From NCBI GenBank assembly GCA_030601885.1, contig JAUWAU010000019.1, positions 1 to 64,000 of the forward strand: a stretch of 64,000 nucleotides of DNA, read 5' to 3'. The notes beneath the pieces are model-generated. The model was not told the DNA's origin, did no database searches, and saw only the letters and a program-made list of their open reading frames with translations. How positions within the stretch are numbered: the first letter of the stretch is position 1; each line of letters opens with the position of its first letter. Below, piece after piece: positions 54,590-63,586 of the stretch. Made by a program: the position numbers and the translations under genes. Origin of the DNA: Armatimonadota bacterium. Lineage in GTDB: Bacteria > Armatimonadota > Zipacnadia > JAUWAU01.

Positions 54590-54970
54590 CTACCCTTCTC
54601 GAGCGGTCAGCTTCGCCCTCAGCTCTCCGATCTTCATATACACGTCCACGAATGCAGCGCTCATGTGATCCAGTTGCTCGCCGGTGAGCAACTGTGAGCG
54701 CATGCGTGCCAAAGCTTCACGCTCCATGGCGTCGCTAAGGGCGTCGGCGAGAACACACGCGACGTCAACAAGGGCGTCACCGCGTGTGTCCGCCGCAGCG
54801 GGAGCGAGGGCGGCCTCGATCCCCTGCAGCCGCGCAATGAATTCGCCCACGGGGTCGGCGGGAGCGTGCTGGGGGGCGGCAGCACTTGGCCTGGCTCCCC
54901 GTTCAGGGCTTCCCGCCCCGCTGCCCGGCCCCGGGCGCGCAACTGATGAGCCTTCACGCGCGCGCCCCAT
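54590..54970 (-). CDS. Hypothetical helical protein
   Basis: 126 residues from ATG 54970 (GAGGAG 11 nt upstream). A Gly/Ala/Pro-rich first 40 residues precede helices (EFIARLQGIEAALAPAAA; LVDVACVLADALSDAMEREALARM; LDHMSAAFVDVYMKIGELRAKLTA). No recognised domain. The longer upstream frame reads as arginine-rich noise. Confidence 0.45.
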   Translation of the reverse strand: MGRAREGSSVARPGPGSGAGSPERGARPSAAAPQHAPADPVGEFIARLQGIEAALAPAAADTRGDALVDVACVLADALSDAMEREALARMRSQLLTGEQLDHMSAAFVDVYMKIGELRAKLTAREG

Positions 54971-55119
54971 AGTCGCTCGCACTCCTCGTGCCGGCGCGGT
55001 TTTACGGCCAACTGAGCGGGGCTGCCATGGTACTGCCAAGGGCGCTCTGCGGTGCGAACGCCCGGTACACCTTATATCGGCACGTGTTCCCGGAGGCTTA
55101 ACCCGGTGGTGCCGGGCCG

Positions 55120-56133
55120 CTATGGACGGCCGCACATCTCCGCGAGTGTTTTCAGTTCCTGGATCGTGCCAATGCAGATGAGTATGTCACCGGCGCAGAT
55201 GATATGATCAGCTCGCGGATTGGAGTGAAGCACTCCGTCGGTGTCCTTCATTGCCACGACGACGGCGCCGGATTTCTCACGAATGCCGGACTCGCCCAGC
55301 GTCTTGGCGTGCACATCTGCTCCCTCCTCCACGGTCAGTTCCCGCATCGCGAGCTCCACGTCCGGTCCGCCGTGCATGACGATGTCGAGAAAATCGACGA
55401 CGGTAGGCTGCGTCGCGGCAGCGGCCAGCCGCCGGCCGCCAATGACGTATGGGGTGACGACCTTGTCGGCCCCGGCCATCTGGAGCTTCTTCTCCGCCTC
55501 CCGAGCTTCCGCACGTGCCACGATGAGCAGGTCCGGCCTCATGGCACGGGCGCTGAGGGTGATGAAGGTGTTTTCAGCATCGGTGTTGGTGACGGCGATG
55601 ATGCCTTTGGCCGTTCGTATGCCGGCGTCCAATAGCGTGTCGTCTTCGGTGGCATCGCCGACGACGCTGGGAATGTCAGCTTCGATGAGATCGAAGAGGC
55701 GTTCCGGGTTGTTGTCCACGACCACGTGCGCAATGCCGCGCTGTCTGAATGCTCGACTCACCTCCTGCCCCATGCGTCCGTAGCCGCACACGATGAAGTG
55801 GTCAGACATCTTGCCGATGATCCCCCTCATCTTTCGCCTCCTGAGCATTTGCCTCGTATGCTCGCTGACGGCGAATTCGAACGCCGCCCTGACGATAAAT
55901 CCCGCGATCACGACGCCGAAGACGATGAGGGCAACTGTGAAAAGCTGGCCTGCCGGCGAGGGCGGCTCGATCTCACGATACCCCACCGTGGAAAGCGTGA
56001 TGACGGTCATGTACAACGAGTCCAGCAGACCCCAGCCCTCGATGAGACCGTAGCCGGCTGTCCCCAGCATCAGAAGGCAGAAGATGAGGGCGATGGGCAC
56101 CTTGAGCTGGTTGAAGAGTCCCGCTTCGCGCAT
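55120..56133 (-). CDS. Two-TM potassium channel with RCK (TrkA-N/TrkA-C) domains
   Basis: 337 residues from ATG 56133; a GTG at 56163 would add ten. Two membrane helices (LIFCLLMLGTAGYGLIEG; LFTVALIVFGVVIAGFIV) flank the pore helix and filter ITLSTVGYREIEP. The last filter residue is Arg instead of the usual Gly of TVGYG. Cytoplasmic TrkA-N domain: HFIVCGYGRMGQEVSRAF and acidic VVVDNNPERL; TrkA-C domain: GESGIREKSGAVVVAMKD and HIICAGDILICIG. MthK-like layout, gated by a nucleotide or ion. Confidence 0.88.
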   Translation of the reverse strand: MREAGLFNQLKVPIALIFCLLMLGTAGYGLIEGWGLLDSLYMTVITLSTVGYREIEPPSPAGQLFTVALIVFGVVIAGFIVRAAFEFAVSEHTRQMLRRRKMRGIIGKMSDHFIVCGYGRMGQEVSRAFRQRGIAHVVVDNNPERLFDLIEADIPSVVGDATEDDTLLDAGIRTAKGIIAVTNTDAENTFITLSARAMRPDLLIVARAEAREAEKKLQMAGADKVVTPYVIGGRRLAAAATQPTVVDFLDIVMHGGPDVELAMRELTVEEGADVHAKTLGESGIREKSGAVVVAMKDTDGVLHSNPRADHIICAGDILICIGTIQELKTLAEMCGRP

Positions 56134-56187
56134 GGCTTGTTCCGCGTCGGCCGGCGATCTCACGAGGCGGCTGTCGTCACCCGCCAG

Positions 56188-58302
56188 CTACGTGCGCACA
56201 GTCAATAGCTTCTCGACGAGCACCGGTTGCAGCCAGGCTCTCTGGTGATAGGTCTTGCCCGGCAGCACCGGCTGGTCATTCTCGAACTCGACGCGAATCC
56301 ATCTCTCGCTGCCGTCCATTTCGTACGTCATTTCACTGCCGTCAGTGACCTGGATCACGGCGCCCCCGTGCCCGATGACGCGTATTCGGGTGGCGTTTTT
56401 CGAGGCAACGGAAATCGACGATGCCGTGACGCGCACAGAATCCACGATGATGCCGCACGAGGCGTAAAACCGGCCCGACCTGAGGGCGTCCAGGATGGCG
56501 GCCCTGGTGAGCTCAGAGGCCCAGACCACGTTGAACCCGTTGAAGGGCGGGTCGAAGGCATTCGGATCGTGCGAGTGAGTACCGTCATTGGCGAATCCCC
56601 AAAAATGCAGTCCGGCATCGAGGCAGGCGTTCCACAGCGGCTCGGAGAAGCCCTCGTGTCCGTCCTGGTTCGCCGGCGTGGGGCGTCCCGCGAAGGCGCC
56701 ATTGTACACTTCGAGGCCGTCGAAGGTGCGTAGGTTCTCATCCTCGTAGATGAGCTCCGGCGCCGTGTTCCACCCGCTCGGGTGGTGCAGCACGAGCAGG
56801 CCGTTGACACGCCGCACCTCGTCGATAAAAGCATAACTCTCCCGCGGCCGCGCGATGTCACCCGGCGGATGGCCGATGCAGCCAACTCGGGGGTGGCCGA
56901 AAGATGCCCCCCGAGCGTTGAAGACGAGGAAGCTGCCCGGCCGATTGAGATTCCAGTTCTGATCGACCCATGAGGGCGATGGGCGGCTGTAGTCGCGAAC
57001 GTACGCCTCCAGCCCGCTCCGATATACCTGTTTTTCGTGCAGCACGCCGTCGCCGTTCCAGTCGTGTGCCTCCCTGTCGTTCTGGTGTCGGGGGAAAAGC
57101 ATCCCACCGTCCTGGTCGCCATAGGCATCGTGGTCGGTGAATGCGACGAAGTGGTAGCCGGCCTCGCGGTACCGCGCCGCGGCGTCTTCGGCGTACAGGC
57201 CGCCATTGCTGTGCAGCGTGTAGGCGTGCAAGTTGCCCTTGTACACGCGGAAGCGCGCCAGATTGACGTAGGGCGAGACGGCGAGGAAGCCGCCCTGGGC
57301 AAGCAGCGCCTTTTTTCGCGTCTCCTTCGCTCGCACCACGACGGCGGCGAGCCGCTCCTCGGCTTGCCGCCACGCATCATCGTCGTCCGGCTTGATCTTG
57401 CCGAACGAGCGCCGTAGCTTGTCGATCTCGCTCAGGATCTCCCGGGCCTCTCGCTTCGCATGACGCTCGGTCTGCCGGACGAGCTCTCGGGGGGCTGCAA
57501 GGCGATCCACCAACTCGGCCGCCGCGCGCTTGGGCTGGATGCTGAGGTCATCAAACCCTATTGTTGCGTGGGACGAGCCGAAACCAATGCGCCCCGATAA
57601 GTACGCCTTGCCCCCGGAATGGTCGAATTCGCCCTTTCCGAGGTTGGCTTTCAGCAGGGGCTCTTCCGGTGGCTCCTCGCCTGCGGGGAACATGCTGGCA
57701 GCGATCTGCAAGCCGCGGCACTGAACCTGGATGATGTGCCAGACGTACAGCTCCCGCTCCGGCAGTTCGCCCCCGGCAGCCGCTATCTGTTGCCAAACCG
57801 GCCGCTTGGCGCTCGGCCTGCTGGTGTACTCGGCCAGTTCCAGAGCGCCATTCTGTCGGGCGATGACCCCGTAGTAGTGCCCGGAGTCCTGGGCCCGCAG
57901 GATGACTACCGCATAGCCGGCCAACGGGTACGGATGCTTGATGTGGAGATACTTCAGCTTGACCAAGAGGTCGAAGTCATACAGACGCTCGGCACGCAGC
58001 GTCACCGTGCGGTAATCCTCGCTCGTCTCGCGATACGCCCCCTCGACGATCTCCCAGGTGCCGGAAAAGGGCCGCCACGTTTGCAGCACAGCGCGAGTGT
58101 TGAATGATTCGGTCACTGGTGTCAGCGTCTGAGGAATTGCCGGCAGCGCTCCCAGGATGAGCAGCGATGCCAGGAGCGCCCGGAGACAGAGGACAAGGCG
58201 AGGTTCGGCAGGTCTACAGCATGCGCTTCTGCGTGGGCCGCACCGGGTGCGGCACGGCATGTCGATGGTGAGCTGGCGTGCAATCCGGCCCGATGTCAGC
58301 AT
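56188..58302 (-). CDS. Secreted PHP-domain phosphoesterase-like protein with LamG-like N-terminus
   Basis: 704 residues from ATG 58302, whose codon overlaps the end of the GGDEF gene (ATGCTGA), suggesting coupling; ATG 58260 is an alternative. After a hydrophobic export segment (LRALLASLLILGALPAI) comes a concanavalin-like domain (FSGTWEIVEGAYRET; GRIGFGSSHATIGFDDLSI). A helical linker leads to the PHP domain (about 360-620): NLHAYTLHSNGG, VAFTDHDAYGDQDGG, CIGHPPGD, LLVLHHPSGWNT and FANDGTHSHD supply metal ligands. A final beta domain ends it. Substrate unknown; the glycan-binding-like start suggests a surface or extracellular polymer. Confidence 0.82.
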   Translation of the reverse strand: MLTSGRIARQLTIDMPCRTRCGPRRSACCRPAEPRLVLCLRALLASLLILGALPAIPQTLTPVTESFNTRAVLQTWRPFSGTWEIVEGAYRETSEDYRTVTLRAERLYDFDLLVKLKYLHIKHPYPLAGYAVVILRAQDSGHYYGVIARQNGALELAEYTSRPSAKRPVWQQIAAAGGELPERELYVWHIIQVQCRGLQIAASMFPAGEEPPEEPLLKANLGKGEFDHSGGKAYLSGRIGFGSSHATIGFDDLSIQPKRAAAELVDRLAAPRELVRQTERHAKREAREILSEIDKLRRSFGKIKPDDDDAWRQAEERLAAVVVRAKETRKKALLAQGGFLAVSPYVNLARFRVYKGNLHAYTLHSNGGLYAEDAAARYREAGYHFVAFTDHDAYGDQDGGMLFPRHQNDREAHDWNGDGVLHEKQVYRSGLEAYVRDYSRPSPSWVDQNWNLNRPGSFLVFNARGASFGHPRVGCIGHPPGDIARPRESYAFIDEVRRVNGLLVLHHPSGWNTAPELIYEDENLRTFDGLEVYNGAFAGRPTPANQDGHEGFSEPLWNACLDAGLHFWGFANDGTHSHDPNAFDPPFNGFNVVWASELTRAAILDALRSGRFYASCGIIVDSVRVTASSISVASKNATRIRVIGHGGAVIQVTDGSEMTYEMDGSERWIRVEFENDQPVLPGKTYHQRAWLQPVLVEKLLTVRT

Positions 58303-59231
58303 TCGATGGTCACGACCGTGTTTCCGCCAGCCTCCTTCGCCTCGCTCAGCGCTTGCTCCACCGCATCCACGATAGCCTTCCGTGCCGCGGTGGTGGCGCT
58401 GGCGCCGCTGAGGCCGCAACTGACGGTCACAGTTTTCGCAGCCTCGCAGTGCGGGCCCAGGGAGTCGGCTTCGTCGATCTCGGCCAGAAGCCGTCCTGCG
58501 AGTCTGCGCGCGTCCTCGACGCCGGTCTCCGGCAGGATGATGGCGAAGGCGTCCGCGCCGAATCGCCCCGGCTGATCGACACGCCGACAGTTGCGGAGAA
58601 TGAGGTCGGCAATGTCCAATAGGAGCTGGTCGCCGTCAGTATGCCCGTGCGTGTCGTTGTATTCGGCGAAGCGGTCCACATCCAGCAGCAAGAAGGACAA
58701 CGGCGCGTCGTATCGTCCAGCTCGTTCGCATTCTTCCTCGAGTAGCTCCTGGATGTGCCGGTGGTTATGCATGCCCGTGAGCGGATCAGTTATCTCGCGC
58801 ATACGAATCCGCCGGCGCATATCTTCGAGTTGGCGCAGGTGCTCGTCCATCTGCCGATCCGTATGCTGCCGGGCCAGGGCCACGAAGGTGCACGACACGA
58901 GGCTGGCGCATTTCCACAGATCCTGCAGCCGCTCGGGTGCTTCCCTGATCGGTTTCTCGGCGGCCACGGTTGGCCACGCGGAGTCTACGAAGAGCAGGAG
59001 TGCCGAGAGCAGCTCGGACGGCTCTGCGTCTCGCCCGGGCGCGGCGTGGAGTATGCGTTCCACCTCGTCCCTGAACTTCTCGCAATCGCGTCGCGAGACG
59101 ATGCGCAGCAGCGTATCGAAGCACACTGGCAGCTCGTCAACGAAGGGGCTATCCGGACCGATGTGCTGTTGCCATTTCGCCAGTATGGCCTCGGAATTGG
59201 CTCTGAGCAGAGCTGCGAGTTGCCGCGCCAT
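58296..59231 (-). CDS. GGDEF-domain protein with degenerate active site (GADAF)
   Basis: 311 residues from ATG 59231 (GGGAG 8 nt upstream). Helical N-terminal sensor-like region (ARQLAALLRANSEAILAKWQQHI), then the GGDEF fold beginning ITDPLTGMHNHRHIQELLEEE and LLLDVDRFAEYNDTHGHTDGDQLL. The signature reads RFGADAFAIILP in place of GGDEF: the second Gly and catalytic Glu are both Ala. The inhibitory site RRVDQ (RxxD) five residues before is intact. It probably binds c-di-GMP without making it. Coupled with the PHP gene that follows. Confidence 0.88.
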   Translation of the reverse strand: MARQLAALLRANSEAILAKWQQHIGPDSPFVDELPVCFDTLLRIVSRRDCEKFRDEVERILHAAPGRDAEPSELLSALLLFVDSAWPTVAAEKPIREAPERLQDLWKCASLVSCTFVALARQHTDRQMDEHLRQLEDMRRRIRMREITDPLTGMHNHRHIQELLEEECERAGRYDAPLSFLLLDVDRFAEYNDTHGHTDGDQLLLDIADLILRNCRRVDQPGRFGADAFAIILPETGVEDARRLAGRLLAEIDEADSLGPHCEAAKTVTVSCGLSGASATTAARKAIVDAVEQALSEAKEAGGNTVVTIEC

Positions 59232-59525
59232 GCGTCTGGCTCCCTTCATCGCCACAGGCGACCAACGCCGCCCATGCCGTCGCACGTTTTGGACACTCCC
59301 CGTCGCAAGTGGTTGTTGCGACGCACCACTGTGGGCCCCGTCGGCGTGCGCGGACGGCATGTGGGGTCGTGAGTGTAGCAGAGGGCGCGGGCGCATGTCA
59401 AAGATGTCCCGCACCTCTCAACTCATTATGCCACAGTTGAACGCCCGCTGCAGGCCTCGGCACAGCAGCGCTGAACGTGTGCGGTTGGATCAGTAGTCAT
59501 TGATCCTTGCGCGGAGGGCGATGCA

Positions 59526-61436
59526 TCAGCGCCTCCCGGCTTCCCGCTCCATCGCCGCGAGCGCCCGCCGCCAGGCCTTGGCGTAGACGCTCGTGAGCTT
59601 GCCGGGGGAGGCCGCATAGTGGGGCTCCTTTTCCTGTTCCTGAAGGCAGTACCGGCCGGCGGCCTCGGCGAGCTCGATGGCCTCGCGCAGAAGGGCCGCA
59701 TTCTTCTGGGCAAGGGCTTTTCGGGCCCTGCGCCAGGCTTCGCTGCCCCTCTCGCCGTAGTGAAAGCCCACTTCGATGCAGCGCAGCCGCTTCTTCACGA
59801 TATCACTGCGGGCGGCCGCGTGGGCGGCATCCAGGTGCCTGCGCGCCTCGGCCATTACCTCCGGGGTCATGTACGTCCAGATGCCCTCGGTGATGTGATC
59901 GGCTGCCTCGAGGCCGGCTTCGATGGCGGCAACGAAGCGCTGCATCGGCTCTGACGCCTCGTGGAAGGCGCTGTCGCAGTAGTCCTTGACCAGCGCGTCG
60001 GCATCGATGTCGGGGTCCCAGGTTGCCTTCGCTATCGTGTAGAGTGTGATGCCGTAGGTACCCCAGATGTTCGGCGTGCTTTGGCCCTCGTAGCCGACTA
60101 CTCCCGTGCGATACAGGTAGTTGATGTCGTCTGCGAACTTGTGTGGCGCGGGGAACGGCATGCTGCAGAAGGTCGAGTGGGGCACGTACTCGTACACCAT
60201 CACTCCGCCGGGCGTCATCGCCACCCATTGCTCCAGTCCCTGGCAGAATTTGACGTGGTGTGAGCAGGCCTCGTTCTCGAAGCGGTGCACGAAGCACACG
60301 TAATTGGGCCGGGAGTTGACCACCTGGATCATCACATTCGGCTCGGGCTTGATGGCTCGAGGGTCCGGAGGGCGGAAGGTCTGATGGTAGGACAGCGTGT
60401 AGATCTTCTTGCCAGGATGAGTCCGCTGCAGCTTCCGCCCCACGGCGTTGACGAACTCGAGCCACCTCTCAGTGATCACGGGTAGCTCTCGCCCCCGGGA
60501 GGACCAGATCTCCCCGGTGTCCAGCGCAGTGCATTTGTCGCACTCACAGAAAGCCGTCCCGTCGGCCTGGCCCAGGCCCATGAAGTCCACTTCCGGCCGG
60601 GCGTCGAACATCTCGCCCAGCCGTGCCGCCATTACATCGACGACCTCGGGATTCGTCGTACAGAGCTGCGCTCGCTCGATTTTCGCCCGCTTGCCGCCAC
60701 GCAGCGCATACCAGTCCGGGTGTTCACCGAAGTACTCGTCCACGTTCAGGAGATGCCGTATCACGTGCGGGCTCATCCAGGCGCGGAAGCCGCCGCGCTT
60801 GGCTATCTGCCCGGGAAGCTCAGCCGGCGGCCAGCCGCTGCCGATGTTTATCTTGTTCTTGGCGGCCCAGCTCATAGTGTGGGCCGGCCATGTTCCCGGC
60901 TCGCCGACCACAGTCATTCGGAGAAAGCGGTATTTCATGCCGGGGCTCTCTATTCGGTCGAGTTGAGGCACCTCAATGCTGGCCTGCCTCGGAACGTGTT
61001 CCCAAACCGGGCTGGGCCCCAGCCAGCGGCACCCCAGGTCATTCTCCAGGAAGTCATAGACGGCATAGAGCGTCGCGCGGTCCGTGGCCCCCACGAGGAC
61101 GAGATTCTCCCCCATGGTCTTCACCACGAAGCTGTCGGCGTCCATTCCGGCCAGCGCTTCCCTGGCTCTTCGCCCTTGGGACGTTCCGCCGATGAGCAGT
61201 CGCACGCCGTGCGTGGCGCCCGCCTCTTTCTGGATGTGCAGCGCGGCATCCGATATGTGCTGAATGTAGCTTTGCAGCTCCGAGGCCGCGAACTGCTCGG
61301 TCTCGTTGGCCTGATCCGGCACGACGATGGCGGCGACTGGCTCGCCTCGATTGGTGATCTGCATGGCGACGCTGGGCCCCCAGATGCACGGCATGGCGAC
61401 AAGGATGGCGACGGTTGCGCGCGAAACAAGATGCAT
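59526..61436 (-). CDS. Secreted DUF4838 protein (glycoside hydrolase-like)
   Basis: 636 residues from ATG 61436 (GGGGAG 5 nt upstream). Signal peptide VSRATVAILVAMPCIWG. Residues 35-130 form a GH20/alpha-glucuronidase-type N-terminal domain (PDQANETEQFAASELQSYIQHISDAAL; LVLVGATDRATLYAVYDFLENDLGCRWLGP). The DUF4838 barrel follows: CECDKCTALDTGEI (the FCxCxxC motif), VYEYVPHSTFCSMP and YEGQSTPNIWGTYGI. Such proteins occur in polysaccharide loci of Bacteroidota, Planctomycetes and Armatimonadota; activity is unproven for most. Divergent from the sulfatase gene, so both may act on a sulfated glycan. Confidence 0.88.
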   Translation of the reverse strand: MHLVSRATVAILVAMPCIWGPSVAMQITNRGEPVAAIVVPDQANETEQFAASELQSYIQHISDAALHIQKEAGATHGVRLLIGGTSQGRRAREALAGMDADSFVVKTMGENLVLVGATDRATLYAVYDFLENDLGCRWLGPSPVWEHVPRQASIEVPQLDRIESPGMKYRFLRMTVVGEPGTWPAHTMSWAAKNKINIGSGWPPAELPGQIAKRGGFRAWMSPHVIRHLLNVDEYFGEHPDWYALRGGKRAKIERAQLCTTNPEVVDVMAARLGEMFDARPEVDFMGLGQADGTAFCECDKCTALDTGEIWSSRGRELPVITERWLEFVNAVGRKLQRTHPGKKIYTLSYHQTFRPPDPRAIKPEPNVMIQVVNSRPNYVCFVHRFENEACSHHVKFCQGLEQWVAMTPGGVMVYEYVPHSTFCSMPFPAPHKFADDINYLYRTGVVGYEGQSTPNIWGTYGITLYTIAKATWDPDIDADALVKDYCDSAFHEASEPMQRFVAAIEAGLEAADHITEGIWTYMTPEVMAEARRHLDAAHAAARSDIVKKRLRCIEVGFHYGERGSEAWRRARKALAQKNAALLREAIELAEAAGRYCLQEQEKEPHYAASPGKLTSVYAKAWRRALAAMEREAGRR

Positions 61437-61556
61437 CGGATCTCCCCTCCTGCCCGGGATCAATGCGCATAGATCAGCTCGATCTGTACGGTATAGTTAG
61501 GCGTGGCTGGGTGCTGGGCCTTCTGTGGGAGCGGGCGCCGTCTCCAGGTTCCGGGC

Positions 61557-61574
61557 AATAGAGGGTTCTCTATT
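61557..61574. promoter_or_regulatory. Perfect 7-bp inverted repeat in the sulfatase leader region
   Basis: AATAGAG-GGTT-CTCTATT, 115 bases before the sulfatase GTG and 120 before the divergent DUF4838 ATG. A TATAGT -10-like box lies at about 61490-61495. The repeat could be an operator serving both genes or an RNA hairpin in the sulfatase leader. Confidence 0.4.
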
Positions 61575-61689
61575 CCGAAAGCAGCATATGGCGGCGTCGA
61601 GCGAAATCTTCAGGGAAGCGATGCAAAGGCGGCCAGCAACGAAGCTGAGCCAAGCAGCGCGGGATGGCTTTCGCAGAGGAGGGACGAAC

Positions 61690-63216
61690 GTGCCTATCTC
61701 ACGCCGTGACTTCATCATGACCGTAGGAGGCGCCATGGCCATGTCCGCAGCGACGAGTCGAGCCCGAGCAGCCGAGGCGGCCGTGCAAGGGCAGAAGCCG
61801 AACATCCTTGTGCTCGAGTCCGATCAACACCGTTACGACGTTCTGGGGTGCGCCGGGCATCCGATCGTTAAGACGCCGAACATCGACGCTCTGGCCCGGG
61901 AGGGCGTTCTTCTCGGCAGCACTGTGTGCCAGGCGCCCTTGTGCATGCCCTCTCGCGTCTCGTTGATCACCGGGAGCTACTGCCACAATCACGGCGTGTA
62001 CCTCAATCAGGGCTACATGGTTGACGGGCAGTGGACCTTCACCCGGGCGCTGCAGGAGGCGGGCTATCACACGGCCCTCGTCGGGAAGATGCACCTGGGA
62101 GGCCAGGTGCCGTACGAGAGCTTGGACGATCCGCAGAAGATCGAGGAGATCGGGAGCTACGGCTTCGACAGCGTGCACGCCACCTGCGGCAAGGTCATGG
62201 CGGGCATCGGCAACAGAGAGTGCCCCTACCGAAAGTACCTGCGGGAACGCGGAACCTTCGAGACCCTACGTCAGGATTACCTGAAGCGCCGCGGCCAGGT
62301 GCCACACTGGTACGCCGAGCCGTCGCCGATGAGCGAGGAGGACTTCCACGACGCCTACATCGGCCGAAAGACCGCCGAGTGGATCAAGCAGTACGATGGC
62401 GACGAGCCCTTCTTCATGTGGGCCAACTGGGGCGGGCCGCACGCGCCGTGGGATGCGCCGGGGCACTATGGGACGATGTATGATCCCAATGCGATGGACG
62501 CGGCGCTCGAAGATGCCCACGACACGTCGCCGTTGCAGTTGAAGCGCAAAGCGGAGAAGCAGTCCGGCAAGATGCCGCCCGAGGCCATGGGCAAGATGCG
62601 GGCGCAATACTACGGCATGGTGACGCTGGTTGACGACGCCGTGGGGGCCATCGTGGACGCGCTCAAGCAGCGGGGCTGGCTGGACAACACGGTGATCGTC
62701 TACTGTGCCGACCACGGGGAGATGCTGGGCGACCACGGGATGTTTGGCAAGAGCCTCTTCTATGGAGCATCCGTCCGCGTGCCTCTGGTCATCTGGTGGC
62801 CGAAAGGGCTCAGGCAGGGCTTGCGCACTGATGCTCTGGTGGAGCTGAACGATCTCGTTCCGACGTTCCTGCAGCTTGCGGCAGTGCGCGACAGCGGCGG
62901 CTCCTACGGCAAGAGCCTTCTACCCCTGCTTACCGGTGACGCTGACTCGCACCGCGCCGAGGTCTTCAGCGAGCTCGGGCCGGCGAAAATGGTCCTAAAC
63001 GAGCAATACAAGTACGTCTACGATCCGCGGTGGGAGAAAGCGCAGCTCTTCCGTGTGGGCGAGGACCCGAACGAGCTGCAGAACCTCGCCGGAACGCCGG
63101 AGTACGCTGAAGTCGAGCACGCGAATCGCGCTCGACTTCTGGATTGGCTGGCTCAGACGCATGCGCATGTGAATAGTGGTGCACGCAGCCGGGCCGTCGG
63201 GCGGCGTGCGCAGTAG
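61690..63216 (+). CDS. TAT-exported type I sulfatase
   Basis: 508 residues from GTG 61690 (GGAGGG 6 nt upstream). The N-terminus ISRRDFIMTVGGAMAMSAATS is a twin-arginine signal. Sulfatase core: NILVLESDQHRYDVLGCAG, then the formylglycine motif APLCMPSRVSLITG (CxPSR, Cys near residue 90), GKMHLGG, and YCADHGEMLGDHGMFGKSLFYG. The Cys is converted to formylglycine by a maturase not in this window. It should release sulfate from a sulfated glycan or ester, with the DUF4838 protein as a likely partner. A longer upstream frame would hide the TAT signal. Confidence 0.93.
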   Translation: MPISRRDFIMTVGGAMAMSAATSRARAAEAAVQGQKPNILVLESDQHRYDVLGCAGHPIVKTPNIDALAREGVLLGSTVCQAPLCMPSRVSLITGSYCHNHGVYLNQGYMVDGQWTFTRALQEAGYHTALVGKMHLGGQVPYESLDDPQKIEEIGSYGFDSVHATCGKVMAGIGNRECPYRKYLRERGTFETLRQDYLKRRGQVPHWYAEPSPMSEEDFHDAYIGRKTAEWIKQYDGDEPFFMWANWGGPHAPWDAPGHYGTMYDPNAMDAALEDAHDTSPLQLKRKAEKQSGKMPPEAMGKMRAQYYGMVTLVDDAVGAIVDALKQRGWLDNTVIVYCADHGEMLGDHGMFGKSLFYGASVRVPLVIWWPKGLRQGLRTDALVELNDLVPTFLQLAAVRDSGGSYGKSLLPLLTGDADSHRAEVFSELGPAKMVLNEQYKYVYDPRWEKAQLFRVGEDPNELQNLAGTPEYAEVEHANRARLLDWLAQTHAHVNSGARSRAVGRRAQ

Positions 63217-63586
63217 CGCGTTCGAAGAGGGCGTCATGGCCTCTCGGGGGGAGGTGTCGCGGGTTGCTTGCGGGAAGGCACGGGCGGATTGCGGGGGACC
63301 ATGAGCAGCCCGCGGAACAGGCTGAAAGCGTGGAAAGTGGGCTTGAGTGGGCTCAATTTGGTATGCTGGGATACAGTTATCCACGCGTTATGTTAACATT
63401 CTCCACCCGTTTATCCACAGGCGGCGGTCCTGGGCCCGTCTCGTCGCCAGAGCATCGCGGCGATGTTTTGGGGCACACGCGGGCTGCCGGGGCCACAAAT
63501 GGGGATTGACAGAGCCAATGACGCCAATACAGGCTGACGCCTCCGGGGGGCCTGCCGGCGCTCTGACGGCGCTCGGAGGGCCGCCC
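63217..63586. other. Intergenic region with two DnaA-box-like sites
   Basis: Between the sulfatase and GDPD genes. TTATCCACG (63377-63385) and TTATCCACA (63411-63419), the second an exact DnaA box, lie in the same orientation 34 bases apart. Between them is the palindrome ATGTTAACAT (63390-63399). A short TTGAG-TGGG-CTCAA hairpin with TTT (63343-63359) could end the sulfatase transcript. No gene is seen in the rest. Confidence 0.5.
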
